From the NCBI GenBank assembly GCA_016795155.1, contig JAEUIE010000036.1, positions 1 to 64,000 of the forward strand: a DNA stretch of 64,000 bases, in the 5' to 3' direction. Shown here piece after piece: positions 52,900-61,160 of this stretch. Origin of the DNA: Planctomycetia bacterium. Lineage in GTDB: Bacteria > Planctomycetota > Planctomycetia > Gemmatales > HRBIN36. The notes under the pieces are model-generated. The model worked only from the letters and a program-made list of their open reading frames with translations. It was not told the origin of the DNA and did not search any database. The position numbers and the translations under genes are program-made. Each line of letters begins with the position of its first letter. Positions within the stretch are counted from its first letter, which is position 1.

Positions 52900-54642
52900 T
52901 CATGCACCTATAGAACTCTTATTTCTGCTCATCACCGATACGAACACCAGCACCAGAAAACTCAGCGGTATCGTCACTACGCCCGGCTGGCTGAAGGGCA
53001 CGATAGAGTCAGCGGGATCCCAGCGGTATACATCCTTGTAAGTGTCGCCACTCAACAGAATCCAGGCTAGTGACGAAATCATACCCACCAGGACGGATGC
53101 GATGATGCCTTGCCGCGTGGTGCCTTTCCAGAAGAGCAGCATGACAAGAGCAGGCAAGTTGGCTGATGCAGCAACACTGAACGCCCAGCCCACCAGGAAG
53201 TTAACATTCATTTTTTCAAAGATTATGCCCAGGACGACAGCGACAGCGCCAACCGCGATGGCAGTAAGTTTGCCGATTCGAACTTTGGAATAGTCACTCA
53301 GTGACCATTTCATCGTTCCACCCAGCAGATCATGCACCACTGCGCCGCTGGCTGCTACGATCAAGCCGCTTACGGTTCCCAGCACAGTCGTAAACGCCAC
53401 TGCGGAAATGAAGGCAAAAAGTATGGGGCCAAAGCTCTTGGCCAGCAAAGGTGCAGCCATGTTGCTATTGGTCAAATCGAGTGCACCACCGGTCATGGCA
53501 CCCAACCCCATGAACAGAGTCAGCACGTAAAAACCACCAATGGCGCCGATGCCAACTACGGTGCTCTTGCGGGCAGCAGCAGCATCTTTCACCGTGTAAT
53601 ATCGAATCAGAATGTGAGGCAACGATGCAGTACCGCAGAAGAGCGCCAGCATCAGCGAGATGAAGTTCCACTTGGCAGCAACCGATTCTCCCTGTATTCC
53701 CTGAAAAGTCGGGCTGTTGCCGGGCCGAAGGATTTTCGCTCCATCAGTTGGCAGCGGGGTATACGTCGTGATGCTGCCATTTTCATCGCTGATTTTTTTC
53801 GATTTCCAGAGAACCACCACGCTTTCTCTGATGGTTGCCAGGAACTCCAATGGCCCCAGTGGACCGGTATGGTTAACGCCACCAGGAAGTTGCGTGATGT
53901 GGCCTGCACCCCGCAAATCAGCTTCCCCTTCGTTCTTTCCCTGTCGTTTTCCGTTGATCAGTTGCTGACCTTGTATGGTCATGGTCACCGTCTGCGGAAT
54001 GTTTGCTTCAATCGAAGTATCAACACTCAGGCCGCGGTTCAGGATTAATATGGTCAGAAACAGGCTGAAAAGCAGTAATAACAAGCCCTTGAAGAATTGC
54101 ACATAGGTGGTGGAAGCCATGCCTGCAGTTGCCACGATGAGAACTACAACGGCTCCAACAATGACGACGCCTGCCCAGTGCGGTAATCCTAAAAGGGGTT
54201 GAATCAGAACACCAGCCCCCACCATTTGCGGGATGAGGTAGAACAAACTGACCACCAGCGTGCTGATGGCTGCTACCAGTTTGATTCCTGGTGAACCGAA
54301 TTGTTTATCGAGTGCATCTGCAAAAGTATATTTCCCCAGTCGTTTGAGCGGTTCTGCAATCACAAACAAAGCAACAATCCAGCCCGCCAGGTAACCGATG
54401 GAATAGAGAAACCCGTCGTAACCATAGAAGGCAATCATGCCGCAGATGCCCAGGAACGAAGCTGCGGAGAGGTAATCTCCTGCGAAAGCGATTCCATTGA
54501 CAAACCAGTGTATGCCGCCACCCGCAGCATAGAACGCTGCCGAGGTTCGAGTGCGCCGTGCAAAATAAAAACTGAGCCCCAGAGTGAAGGCGACAAACGC
54601 AAGAAATATCAGGATAGCCGAGGTTGAGGTTTCGTGAATCAC
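52900..54642 (-). CDS. actP: Cation/acetate symporter, ActP type (SSS family)
   Basis: A 580-residue sodium:solute symporter with about thirteen helices. ActP-typical parts: GLSFYFARRTRTSAAFYAAG, IAFAGDYLSAASFLGICG and DALDKQFGSPG. It imports acetate or another short-chain organic acid. Start: I chose GTG at 54642, because GGAAGGG lies six bases upstream and it is two bases after the DUF485 stop; the frame to GTG 54669 overlaps that gene. A soluble insert near residues 220-310 (VTMTIQGQQLINGKRQG onward) interrupts the membrane core. Partner DUF485 gene is directly upstream. Confidence 0.92.
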   Translation of the reverse strand: MIHETSTSAILIFLAFVAFTLGLSFYFARRTRTSAAFYAAGGGIHWFVNGIAFAGDYLSAASFLGICGMIAFYGYDGFLYSIGYLAGWIVALFVIAEPLKRLGKYTFADALDKQFGSPGIKLVAAISTLVVSLFYLIPQMVGAGVLIQPLLGLPHWAGVVIVGAVVVLIVATAGMASTTYVQFFKGLLLLLFSLFLTILILNRGLSVDTSIEANIPQTVTMTIQGQQLINGKRQGKNEGEADLRGAGHITQLPGGVNHTGPLGPLEFLATIRESVVVLWKSKKISDENGSITTYTPLPTDGAKILRPGNSPTFQGIQGESVAAKWNFISLMLALFCGTASLPHILIRYYTVKDAAAARKSTVVGIGAIGGFYVLTLFMGLGAMTGGALDLTNSNMAAPLLAKSFGPILFAFISAVAFTTVLGTVSGLIVAASGAVVHDLLGGTMKWSLSDYSKVRIGKLTAIAVGAVAVVLGIIFEKMNVNFLVGWAFSVAASANLPALVMLLFWKGTTRQGIIASVLVGMISSLAWILLSGDTYKDVYRWDPADSIVPFSQPGVVTIPLSFLVLVFVSVMSRNKSSIGA

Positions 54643-54644
54643 GC

Positions 54645-54917
54645 TTAACCCTTCCGTGGTGTGCGGCACAAACCGGCATAAATCAGGGCGAGAACCAGGG
54701 CACCGACGATCAATCCCAGACCATAAACCACGGCAAGATTAAGGCCTGCGGCTACCACGCGATCCATCAGCGCTGGCCAGAATGCATTGATAATCACAAA
54801 TGCACCATAGGCCAGCAGGTAAACCGCAAAAAGGAATAGCCCGAGCCCGGCGTTGTAGCGTTCCACGATGGGGTCTGATACTTCTTCCGGTACAGGCGGT
54901 GCATGCAGGTCAGGCAT
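54645..54917 (-). CDS. DUF485-type small membrane protein
   Basis: A 90-residue protein with two transmembrane helices (LGLFLFAVYLLAYGAFVIINA and LAVVYGLGLIVGALVLALIYAGL), the DUF485 pattern found upstream of actP in many bacteria (YjcH-like). It is likely an accessory subunit of the symporter. Start MPDLHAPP at 54917 was chosen; the frame to 55037 is unsupported. The TAA stop is two bases before the ActP start. Confidence 0.88.
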   Translation of the reverse strand: MPDLHAPPVPEEVSDPIVERYNAGLGLFLFAVYLLAYGAFVIINAFWPALMDRVVAAGLNLAVVYGLGLIVGALVLALIYAGLCRTPRKG

Positions 54918-55198
54918 GATGCTTCTCAAGAGTCTAAAGTGAAAAGTGTAGCGCAACACAGGCTGCTTGTACAGAGACATCTCGACAAACTGGGTACACC
55001 CGGAGCCATGGTCTGTAGCATCAACTCTTATCATCACATCAACAATTCTTTCCAGGCCAGCGTGGATTAAGGTAATATTCCTCTAGACAAGATGTCGATC
55101 TAAAGGCAAATAGAAGCCCATCGAATAGTCTGGCAGCAGACGAGCCTGCCTCTCCCGGCCGTTGCTGCTACTCCATGGAGTTCAGGAGGGCCTTACCC

Positions 55199-55744
55199 AT
55201 GTCAATTGCTCCCAGTCGGACTTTGCTCCAGCGTTACTTTGCTGGCGTTACCGAGCATGCTTTCATGGAACATCTCGGCATCGGCGACGCCCCATTGACT
55301 GAATACCTGGCCGAGATGCTTGCCCGGTTCATCCACATGGATCGGCTCTTTGTCATTCATAATGCCAACGGTGAGAAACTCACCGAAGTGGCCAACATGC
55401 TCATTGAAGCGGAAGGAATGCCCCCCGAAGGTCGCACCCGCCGCGAAATATTCCGCCACATTGGCGATTACACTCTCTTCTGGACTGGCGTGTATCCTGA
55501 AGCCCTGAAAAAACTACGCCATCATTCTCGAATAGATAGTTTCATTGATTATTGCTCTCAGGGCAAGCGTTCGTATGCCATCGCCAGCCAGGTCGATGAA
55601 GACCATGACGATCCGGTTTTGCGCCGCTTGAGTGAAGACTATGAACTTTGCGCCTTTGGCCTCAACCAGGTACGCAAAGAATTTGCATCTTCTGGCATGA
55701 CAGTCATTGACGAAGAAGGTAATGTGCGACGGGTGATACACTGA
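55199..55744 (+). CDS. Hypothetical soluble protein, 181 residues
   Basis: A 181-residue, mostly helical, acidic cytosolic protein. AGGAGG lies nine bases before the ATG at 55199. The sequence (QRYFAGVTEHAFMEHLGIGD, LARFIHMDRL, FRHIGDYTLFWTG, KRSYAIASQVDEDHDDP) is not one I can assign to a named family, though its composition suggests a conserved planctomycete protein. It converges with the small secreted protein gene at 55747 (two-base gap). No function claimed. Confidence 0.7.
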   Translation: MSIAPSRTLLQRYFAGVTEHAFMEHLGIGDAPLTEYLAEMLARFIHMDRLFVIHNANGEKLTEVANMLIEAEGMPPEGRTRREIFRHIGDYTLFWTGVYPEALKKLRHHSRIDSFIDYCSQGKRSYAIASQVDEDHDDPVLRRLSEDYELCAFGLNQVRKEFASSGMTVIDEEGNVRRVIH

Positions 55745-55746
55745 GA

Positions 55747-55977
55747 TCACTTGGGTGTAAATGGCAAATATTTCATCCAGCTTTCTGTTGTTCTTTTTTC
55801 GACTTTGAGCGGTTCAGCATAGCCGTTGATGGCTAACCTTATCCACATTCTCCACGTGGATAGCTCTTCTTTGGTGAGCGTGGCTGCCCAGGTCACACTG
55901 ACGGGAATGGCGATCAGTAGTACAAGCAAGAAGCAGCACAGTGCTGTCTTGAGGAATGAGCCTTTGGAGGTTTTCAC
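55747..55977 (-). CDS. Small membrane-anchored or secreted protein, copy A of a paralogue pair
   Basis: A 76-residue protein with a GTG start and AAGGG seven bases upstream. N-terminal signal/anchor helix (ALCCFLLVLLIAIPVSV) is followed by TWAATLTKEELSTWRMWIRLAINGYAEPLKV and a polar tail. The stretch WATLT...IR.AI.GYAEPL.V is shared with the 72-residue protein at 60843-61061. The two flank the ECF/kinase-TPR genes. Function unknown. Confidence 0.7.
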   Translation of the reverse strand: MKTSKGSFLKTALCCFLLVLLIAIPVSVTWAATLTKEELSTWRMWIRLAINGYAEPLKVEKRTTESWMKYLPFTPK

Positions 55978-56024
55978 TGATTTTCCCTTTTAATTGAATG
56001 ATTTGTGGATTTACAGATTGAAGG

Positions 56025-56207
56025 TTATTTCCATTCATCGCGACTGTTCGAGCCAGTCAGATCTTCCAGCAGATACCGGAGAAATCGAATGGGATGTCTG
56101 GCCAGGTTCCTGCTCTCGTCCTCGCCGAGAATGTAGTAAGCTGAAAGACCGGCTAACAACAAAATGCCTAGACAAGCCAGCAGGAAATATCTCCATGGAA
56201 ATGTCAT
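56025..56207 (-). CDS. Small membrane protein, 60 residues
   Basis: A 60-residue protein with a single N-terminal membrane helix (YFLLACLGILLLAGLSAYYIL) and a charged C-terminal part (RHPIRFLRYLLEDLTGSNSRDEWK). GGAAGGA precedes the ATG by eight or nine bases. It lies between the two secreted small-protein genes, same strand. No family recognised. Confidence 0.6.
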   Translation of the reverse strand: MTFPWRYFLLACLGILLLAGLSAYYILGEDESRNLARHPIRFLRYLLEDLTGSNSRDEWK

Positions 56208-56274
56208 AATCCATATCCTTCCAGGCAGATGAAGGCCGCAGTACAGCAGCCTTCACTGCTTTTGAAATGGTTTG

Positions 56275-56754
56275 CTAGTGTTGGCCGGGACGCGAGATGG
56301 TTCCTTTAAAGTTGCCGATGGTTGTTCCTGCAGCAACGTCGTATAATCGCTCGGTGACAAAACTGCCACTAGCACCGGCAAACCGGCCAGTGCCTCCCGT
56401 GATGGTCGCTGTTTCCACGATGTAAAGGAACCCTGGTGCGACTACCGTCGAGAGACCAGTAAATTCGGCGTTAACGGTGTCTCCGTTGGCTGCCACGAAG
56501 TGATAGTTTCCCACTGCATTCGGAGGGGTTACTAGATGTGGGATTTGGAGAGAGAAATTCCCTAGATGCGTCGCTTGCCCTTCAGCATCGACATTTACGG
56601 AAATAGGTGGAGGCGGTAAACTCCTGGTCACGGTCCCTTCAAGGCTGCCCTTGAAAGGTACTTGCTCTCCGGCTGCAACGGGACTGGCAAGCCCCAGCAT
56701 GGTCATGGATACCAATGCCAACAACAGGTTGGCTGCGAAATGGAAACGTTTCAT
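56275..56754 (-). CDS. Secreted beta-barrel-like protein, 159 residues
   Basis: A 159-residue secreted protein: signal peptide (LLLALVSMTMLGLASPVAA), then a compact beta-rich domain with FKGSLEGTVTR, ANGDTVNAEFTG and ATITGGTGRFAGASGSFVTE. The GTGRFAGASGSF signature is seen in small secreted proteins resembling the allene-oxide-cyclase-like barrel. Start ATG 56754 is preferred (AGGA eight bases upstream) to 56769. No enzymatic motif is evident, so function is unknown. Confidence 0.75.
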   Translation of the reverse strand: MKRFHFAANLLLALVSMTMLGLASPVAAGEQVPFKGSLEGTVTRSLPPPPISVNVDAEGQATHLGNFSLQIPHLVTPPNAVGNYHFVAANGDTVNAEFTGLSTVVAPGFLYIVETATITGGTGRFAGASGSFVTERLYDVAAGTTIGNFKGTISRPGQH

Positions 56755-56892
56755 CGTATCTTTCCTCATGGTCTGCAGGTATCATGTAAACACTATCCCG
56801 GCGCGCAGACTGTACGCAGGGATGGTGCAGGGCTGGTGAGTTTCCTTCTTTGTGGTTGGGACTCACCGGCTTTTTTTGTTGGAACTCAGCGA

Positions 56893-59800
56893 CTACTTTT
56901 TGTTGGGTACGGGCTTCTTTTCTAGCTCCGGAATTCTGTTTCCGGTTTCTTTCTTCTTGATTTCCAGTTTATTTCGATAGACCTCTGTCTTCTCTTTGTT
57001 TCCTGTTGCATCGTAGAGTTGCACCATCCGTTCCAGTGCAGCCAGCATTTTGGCCTGGTTTGGCACTGGTATTCTGGATTCACGTTCATGCAATCCCGCG
57101 TATGCTGCAATCAGGAGAGGTTCAGCTTCGGCGTATTTCTTCTGTTCGAGCAGGCTCCCACCCAGCATTGACCTGGTATGAAATGTTCTCCAGTTGTCGG
57201 GATGTTTCTGTTCCCGAATGTTCAGACACTCGCGTAATAATGGCTCGGCTTCTGCGTATTTCTGTTGTTTGAGCAAGCACTCGACAATGGAAGTTATTGC
57301 ATCCGCTAACTGCGATGTGCCGGGATGCCGTTTCCGAGCTTTGTCGAGAGCCATCCGAGCATATTGTTCGCTCTTGACGAAGTCATTCTGAGCCAGGTAG
57401 AGCGCAGACAAATCGTTCAGGGTGATGAGTGTTTGAGGATGCTCTTCACCCAGAACACGTTTGCGGATTTCGAGTACCTTGAGGAACTCTGTTTCCGCCT
57501 TCGCATACTGGCCCTGATCTCGGTCAATGGTTGCCAGAATGTTCATGGTGACAAGGGTGCTGGGATGTTCTTTGCCCAGGACTCGCTGCTTGCGTTCCAA
57601 CGTCTGTTGATGAAGTTGTTCAGCTTTCGCGAATTTGCCTTGCTCATAGTATGCAACAGCCAGGTTATTCATGAAGATAAGCGTATCGGGATGATCAAGC
57701 CTTAACGTTCGTCGCTGTATTTCGAGTATGGTCTCATACATCGATTCGGCTTGGCCATACTTACCCTGACCTTTATAGACTACGGCGAGGTTATTGCGGG
57801 CTAACACGGTTTGGGGGTGATCATCTCCCAGAAATTTGCGGAAACCATCCACTGCAGCCAGGTAAAGTGGTTCTGCCTTGTCGTATAGTTCCTGATCCTT
57901 GTAAAGAACAGCCAGGTTATTCATGGAAGTTAGTGTGTCGGAATGCTCCGGCCCAAGAATTCTGCTTCGAGCGTCCAACACTTTGATGTAGAGAGATTCA
58001 GCTTCGGCATAACGCCCTAAAGGCTGGTGGTATATCAAGGCCAGGTTGTTCATGGCATAGAGCGTTTCAGGGTGTTCCTCACCACGTGTTCTGCGACGGA
58101 CATCGAGAACGGTGCCAAAAAGTGGTACGGCCTTCTCATGCTGCCCCATTTTTTTGTAGAGTGCCGCTAGAATCTGCATTGTTTCCAGGGTATGGGTATG
58201 CTGTTCTCCAAGAACACGTTGCCGAGTCTCGAGTGTTTTAATGCATAGGGGCATCGCTTTGGAGTATTGCCCGAGGTAATAATTAATCAACACGAGGTTA
58301 TGCATGGATGTGAGAGTTTCAGGGTGTTCCTCCCCGAAAACACGTTGTCGGAGTTCCTGTACCTTGTTGTTCAGTAATTCGGCTTTTTGATATTGCCCTT
58401 GAGCTATGTCAACGAGCACAACGCTACCCATGGCTGCAAGTGTATCAGGATGTTCGTCTCCCAGAACACGGCGGCGAATTTCCATTGCACGCTCCAACTG
58501 TGGCAGCGCCGCGGCATAATTGCTGAGTGCATGGTAGGTGTACCCAATGGTCATTCGGATTGCTGCTTCGATACGAGGTTGTTTTTCGAATTTGCCGTCG
58601 ATGCGTGTAGCAGCGCGTCCCAGCAATTCTTCGACGGAGACCTTTTTGTTACGGGCGTTCTTGCTCGGTGCAGCTTCAGCCAGTAAATCATTCAAAAGAA
58701 AGTCGTTGACAGTCTGGGCAATCGTCGCTTCCTCATCTGCACGCGTTTTTTCTGCCAAAGCTGTGTCGCGATCAGTCTTCGCAGCTTCCTCAGCTTGGGT
58801 CGCTCTATACGCTTGCCAGATGCTTATGACAGTGCCTGCGATCAGAGCCAGGGCGACCACGCTGATCGTGAGCAGTGCAACCTTGTTCCGTCGTACAAAC
58901 TTCCGCAGCCTGTAGGTTACCGAAGGCGGAGAGGCGTGCACCGGTTCATCTGCCAGGTAGCGCTGAATATCCTGGGCTAATCCGCTGGCAGATTCATACC
59001 GCCGGTTACGGTCCTTCTCCAGACTTTTCATCACGATCCAGTCGAGTTCGCCTCGTACCAATTTGGTGAGTTTGGCAGGCTCCATTTGCCTCTGGGCTGA
59101 TATCGAAGCCAGTGCATCGCCCGAATCGCTGAGCCTGGTGCTCGGACGAGGCGGCTCTTCCTCTTTGATGATCCGCAGTATCTCGGCATACGCTTCATCG
59201 CGAACTCTCTTTCTGTCCAACGGCGTGCTGCCTGTCAGCAGTTCGTAAAGCAACACTCCCAGCGAGTAGATATCGCTTCGTGTATCAACCCCCAGGCCAC
59301 TCATCTCTGCCTGCTCCGGGCTCATATATTCCAGCGTGCCGACCATTGTGCCGTAATTCGTGAAGAGTGTACGCTCGGTCAGCTTTTGCTCAGTCGCCTT
59401 GGCTACGCCAAAGTCGATCACTTTCGGAACGGGTTTGCCATCATAAAGCGTAATCAGCACATTGGATGGTTTGATGTCGCGATGGATAATCCCTTTTTGA
59501 TGAGCATGTTGAATGGCCTGACAAACCGGTGTAAACAGTTCAAGCCGTTGCTGCGGTGTCAGGTGATTGTCATCGCAATACCTGGTGATGGGTACGCCAT
59601 GAATCAGGTCCATGACAAAGTAGGGGCGGCCTGATTGTGTTTTACCTCCGTCAATAACACGTGCGATATTGACATGATCCATCATGGCCAGTGCCTGGCG
59701 TTCTGCTTCAAATCGAGCGATAACCTGCCGACTGTCCATCCCTTGTTTGATAATCTTCAGAGCAACTTTCCGCTGTACGGGTTGTGTCTGTTCAGCCATG

Positions 59801-60093
59801 AAGACAACACCCATGCCTCCTTCGCCAATCTGCTGTAATAACTTGTAAGGACCAATGAGCGTGCCAGGGGCTTCACCTGAATGTGCCTTGAGAACAGAGC
59901 CACCCAATCCCGGTGGTGGCGCATCCAACGGGCCATGAGTCGCATCGTGGCTGGCCAGCAACTCACGAACTTGACGAAGAAGCTCAACGTTGCCTGCACA
60001 AGCCTCTTCGACATAGGCGTTTCGTTCAGCCTCATTCGCCTTGTCCATGGCTGCCAGAAAGACAGCCTCGGCGTTTTGGACTTGCTCGGTCAT
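56893..60093 (-). CDS. Ser/Thr protein kinase with transmembrane helix and TPR array
   Basis: A 1066-residue planctomycete-type signalling protein. Kinase domain about residues 80-370: P-loop GEGGMGVV (about 90-97), catalytic HRDIKPSN (about 204) and DFG (about 228). A single membrane helix (LLTISVVALALIAGTVISIW) lies near 404-426. From about 510 to 1040 run roughly a dozen kinesin-light-chain-like TPR units of about 42 residues (repeating GEEHPETL...N-L). ATG 60093 is given; an in-frame TTG at 60162 is possible. It sits 86 bp downstream of the ECF sigma gene. Confidence 0.9.
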   Translation of the reverse strand: MTEQVQNAEAVFLAAMDKANEAERNAYVEEACAGNVELLRQVRELLASHDATHGPLDAPPPGLGGSVLKAHSGEAPGTLIGPYKLLQQIGEGGMGVVFMAEQTQPVQRKVALKIIKQGMDSRQVIARFEAERQALAMMDHVNIARVIDGGKTQSGRPYFVMDLIHGVPITRYCDDNHLTPQQRLELFTPVCQAIQHAHQKGIIHRDIKPSNVLITLYDGKPVPKVIDFGVAKATEQKLTERTLFTNYGTMVGTLEYMSPEQAEMSGLGVDTRSDIYSLGVLLYELLTGSTPLDRKRVRDEAYAEILRIIKEEEPPRPSTRLSDSGDALASISAQRQMEPAKLTKLVRGELDWIVMKSLEKDRNRRYESASGLAQDIQRYLADEPVHASPPSVTYRLRKFVRRNKVALLTISVVALALIAGTVISIWQAYRATQAEEAAKTDRDTALAEKTRADEEATIAQTVNDFLLNDLLAEAAPSKNARNKKVSVEELLGRAATRIDGKFEKQPRIEAAIRMTIGYTYHALSNYAAALPQLERAMEIRRRVLGDEHPDTLAAMGSVVLVDIAQGQYQKAELLNNKVQELRQRVFGEEHPETLTSMHNLVLINYYLGQYSKAMPLCIKTLETRQRVLGEQHTHTLETMQILAALYKKMGQHEKAVPLFGTVLDVRRRTRGEEHPETLYAMNNLALIYHQPLGRYAEAESLYIKVLDARSRILGPEHSDTLTSMNNLAVLYKDQELYDKAEPLYLAAVDGFRKFLGDDHPQTVLARNNLAVVYKGQGKYGQAESMYETILEIQRRTLRLDHPDTLIFMNNLAVAYYEQGKFAKAEQLHQQTLERKQRVLGKEHPSTLVTMNILATIDRDQGQYAKAETEFLKVLEIRKRVLGEEHPQTLITLNDLSALYLAQNDFVKSEQYARMALDKARKRHPGTSQLADAITSIVECLLKQQKYAEAEPLLRECLNIREQKHPDNWRTFHTRSMLGGSLLEQKKYAEAEPLLIAAYAGLHERESRIPVPNQAKMLAALERMVQLYDATGNKEKTEVYRNKLEIKKKETGNRIPELEKKPVPNKK

Positions 60094-60179
60094 GGCCTCA
60101 TCCTGTTGTTGTTCTAACCACAGTGCGAAATCCAGTGGCGAATCACCCCACCTATCGCACAAGCAAAGGAGGATTTTTA

Positions 60180-60746
60180 TTATGCAGGACTTTCCTGCCC
60201 GATTTGATTATGAATCCAGGCCCGTGCGTATGACCAGTAACGATCTGCAGTAGTAGAGGAGATACCAAGTGCTTCCGAGGCTTGTGGAATCGTCAGCCCG
60301 GCAAAGTAAAGCAGCTTGACGAGGTTCGCCTTGATGGGATCGATTTGCTCGAACCGTTCGAGAGCTTCGTGTACAGCCAAGACATCGAGTGAGGGTTCTT
60401 TGGTAACGATGTCCACATGTTCAAGGTCTTTGCGCTGGTGTCCACCACCATGCCGCAAGCTTTTCTTGCGACGGGCCTGTTCGACCAGTATTCGCCGCAT
60501 CGCCTCTGCCGCTGCACCAAAGAAATGCCCGCGACTGTTCCAGTGTGGCGCTTGCTTTACATCCACCAGCCGAAGGTACGCTTCGTGTACCAGTTCAGTA
60601 GCCTGAAGAGTTTGCCCCGGGTTTTCCTTAACCAATCGCTGCGTCGCCAGCCGGCGTAACTCATCATAAACCAAAGGCAACAATTGTTCCGAAGCGCCCT
60701 GGTCGCCTTGTTCGATAGCAGAAAGAATTCTGGTTACATCACTCAT
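60180..60746 (-). CDS. ECF-type RNA polymerase sigma factor (TIGR02999-like)
   Basis: A 188-residue ECF sigma factor. Region 2 holds LVYDELRRLATQRLVKE and ATELVHEAYLRLVD, and region 4 holds QASEALGISSTTADRYWSYARAWI, the helix-turn-helix. Start MSDVTR at 60746 was chosen over 60788. Planctomycetes couple such sigma factors with kinase-TPR proteins encoded next door, thought to control them by phosphorylation; here the kinase gene follows 86 bp downstream (or 17 bp from its alternative start). Confidence 0.92.
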   Translation of the reverse strand: MSDVTRILSAIEQGDQGASEQLLPLVYDELRRLATQRLVKENPGQTLQATELVHEAYLRLVDVKQAPHWNSRGHFFGAAAEAMRRILVEQARRKKSLRHGGGHQRKDLEHVDIVTKEPSLDVLAVHEALERFEQIDPIKANLVKLLYFAGLTIPQASEALGISSTTADRYWSYARAWIHNQIGQESPA

Positions 60747-60842
60747 GAAGGCTTCAGCATAGCCGCTGTGGTGAGTGAAAGCAATCAACTAGATTTTTCA
60801 AAGAGTGGAATCGTGATTATCTGCTTCGCGTGAAACCGCAGT

Positions 60843-61061
60843 TTACTCTTGAGTAATTGGATACAAGTGCCACGAGGATTTCTTTTCAGGTGGCTTGACG
60901 CGTAATGGTTCGGCATAGCCATCGATCGCGATTCTGATCAACATCTTGCAGGTTTTGATATCGGTTGGAGTGAGGGTTGTTGCCCAGGATATTCCTAGAT
61001 ACAGCACAGCAAATATCGACACTGTCAGCAGCAGTATTATCCATTTGAAGAGCAGGCTCAT
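60843..61061 (-). CDS. Small membrane-anchored or secreted protein, copy B of a paralogue pair
   Basis: A 72-residue protein paralogous to the one at 55747-55977. N-terminal membrane segment (WIILLLTVSIFAVLYLGI) then SWATTLTPTDIKTCKMLIRIAIDGYAEPLRV and a polar tail. The conserved core is the same WATLT...IR.AI.GYAEPL.V stretch. GGGGTG precedes the ATG. It lies upstream of the ECF gene on the same strand. No known family. Confidence 0.7.
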   Translation of the reverse strand: MSLLFKWIILLLTVSIFAVLYLGISWATTLTPTDIKTCKMLIRIAIDGYAEPLRVKPPEKKSSWHLYPITQE

Positions 61062-61089
61062 GATTGCACCCCGATTGAACGATGGCGTA

Positions 61090-61135
61090 CCTTCCTCGGT
61101 ATGCCGTGCAGCAATTCAGCACGGCATAGGGAAGG
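61090..61135 (-). terminator. Strong hairpin after the protease gene
   Basis: TATGCCGTGC (61100-61109) pairs perfectly with GCACGGCATA (61119-61128), extended by CCTTCC/GGAAGG. No T run follows, so it may act with Rho or protect the 3' end. It separates the protease gene from the small protein at 60843. Confidence 0.55.
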
Positions 61136-61160
61136 CGTTGGGAGAGTGAAATCGAGCCGA

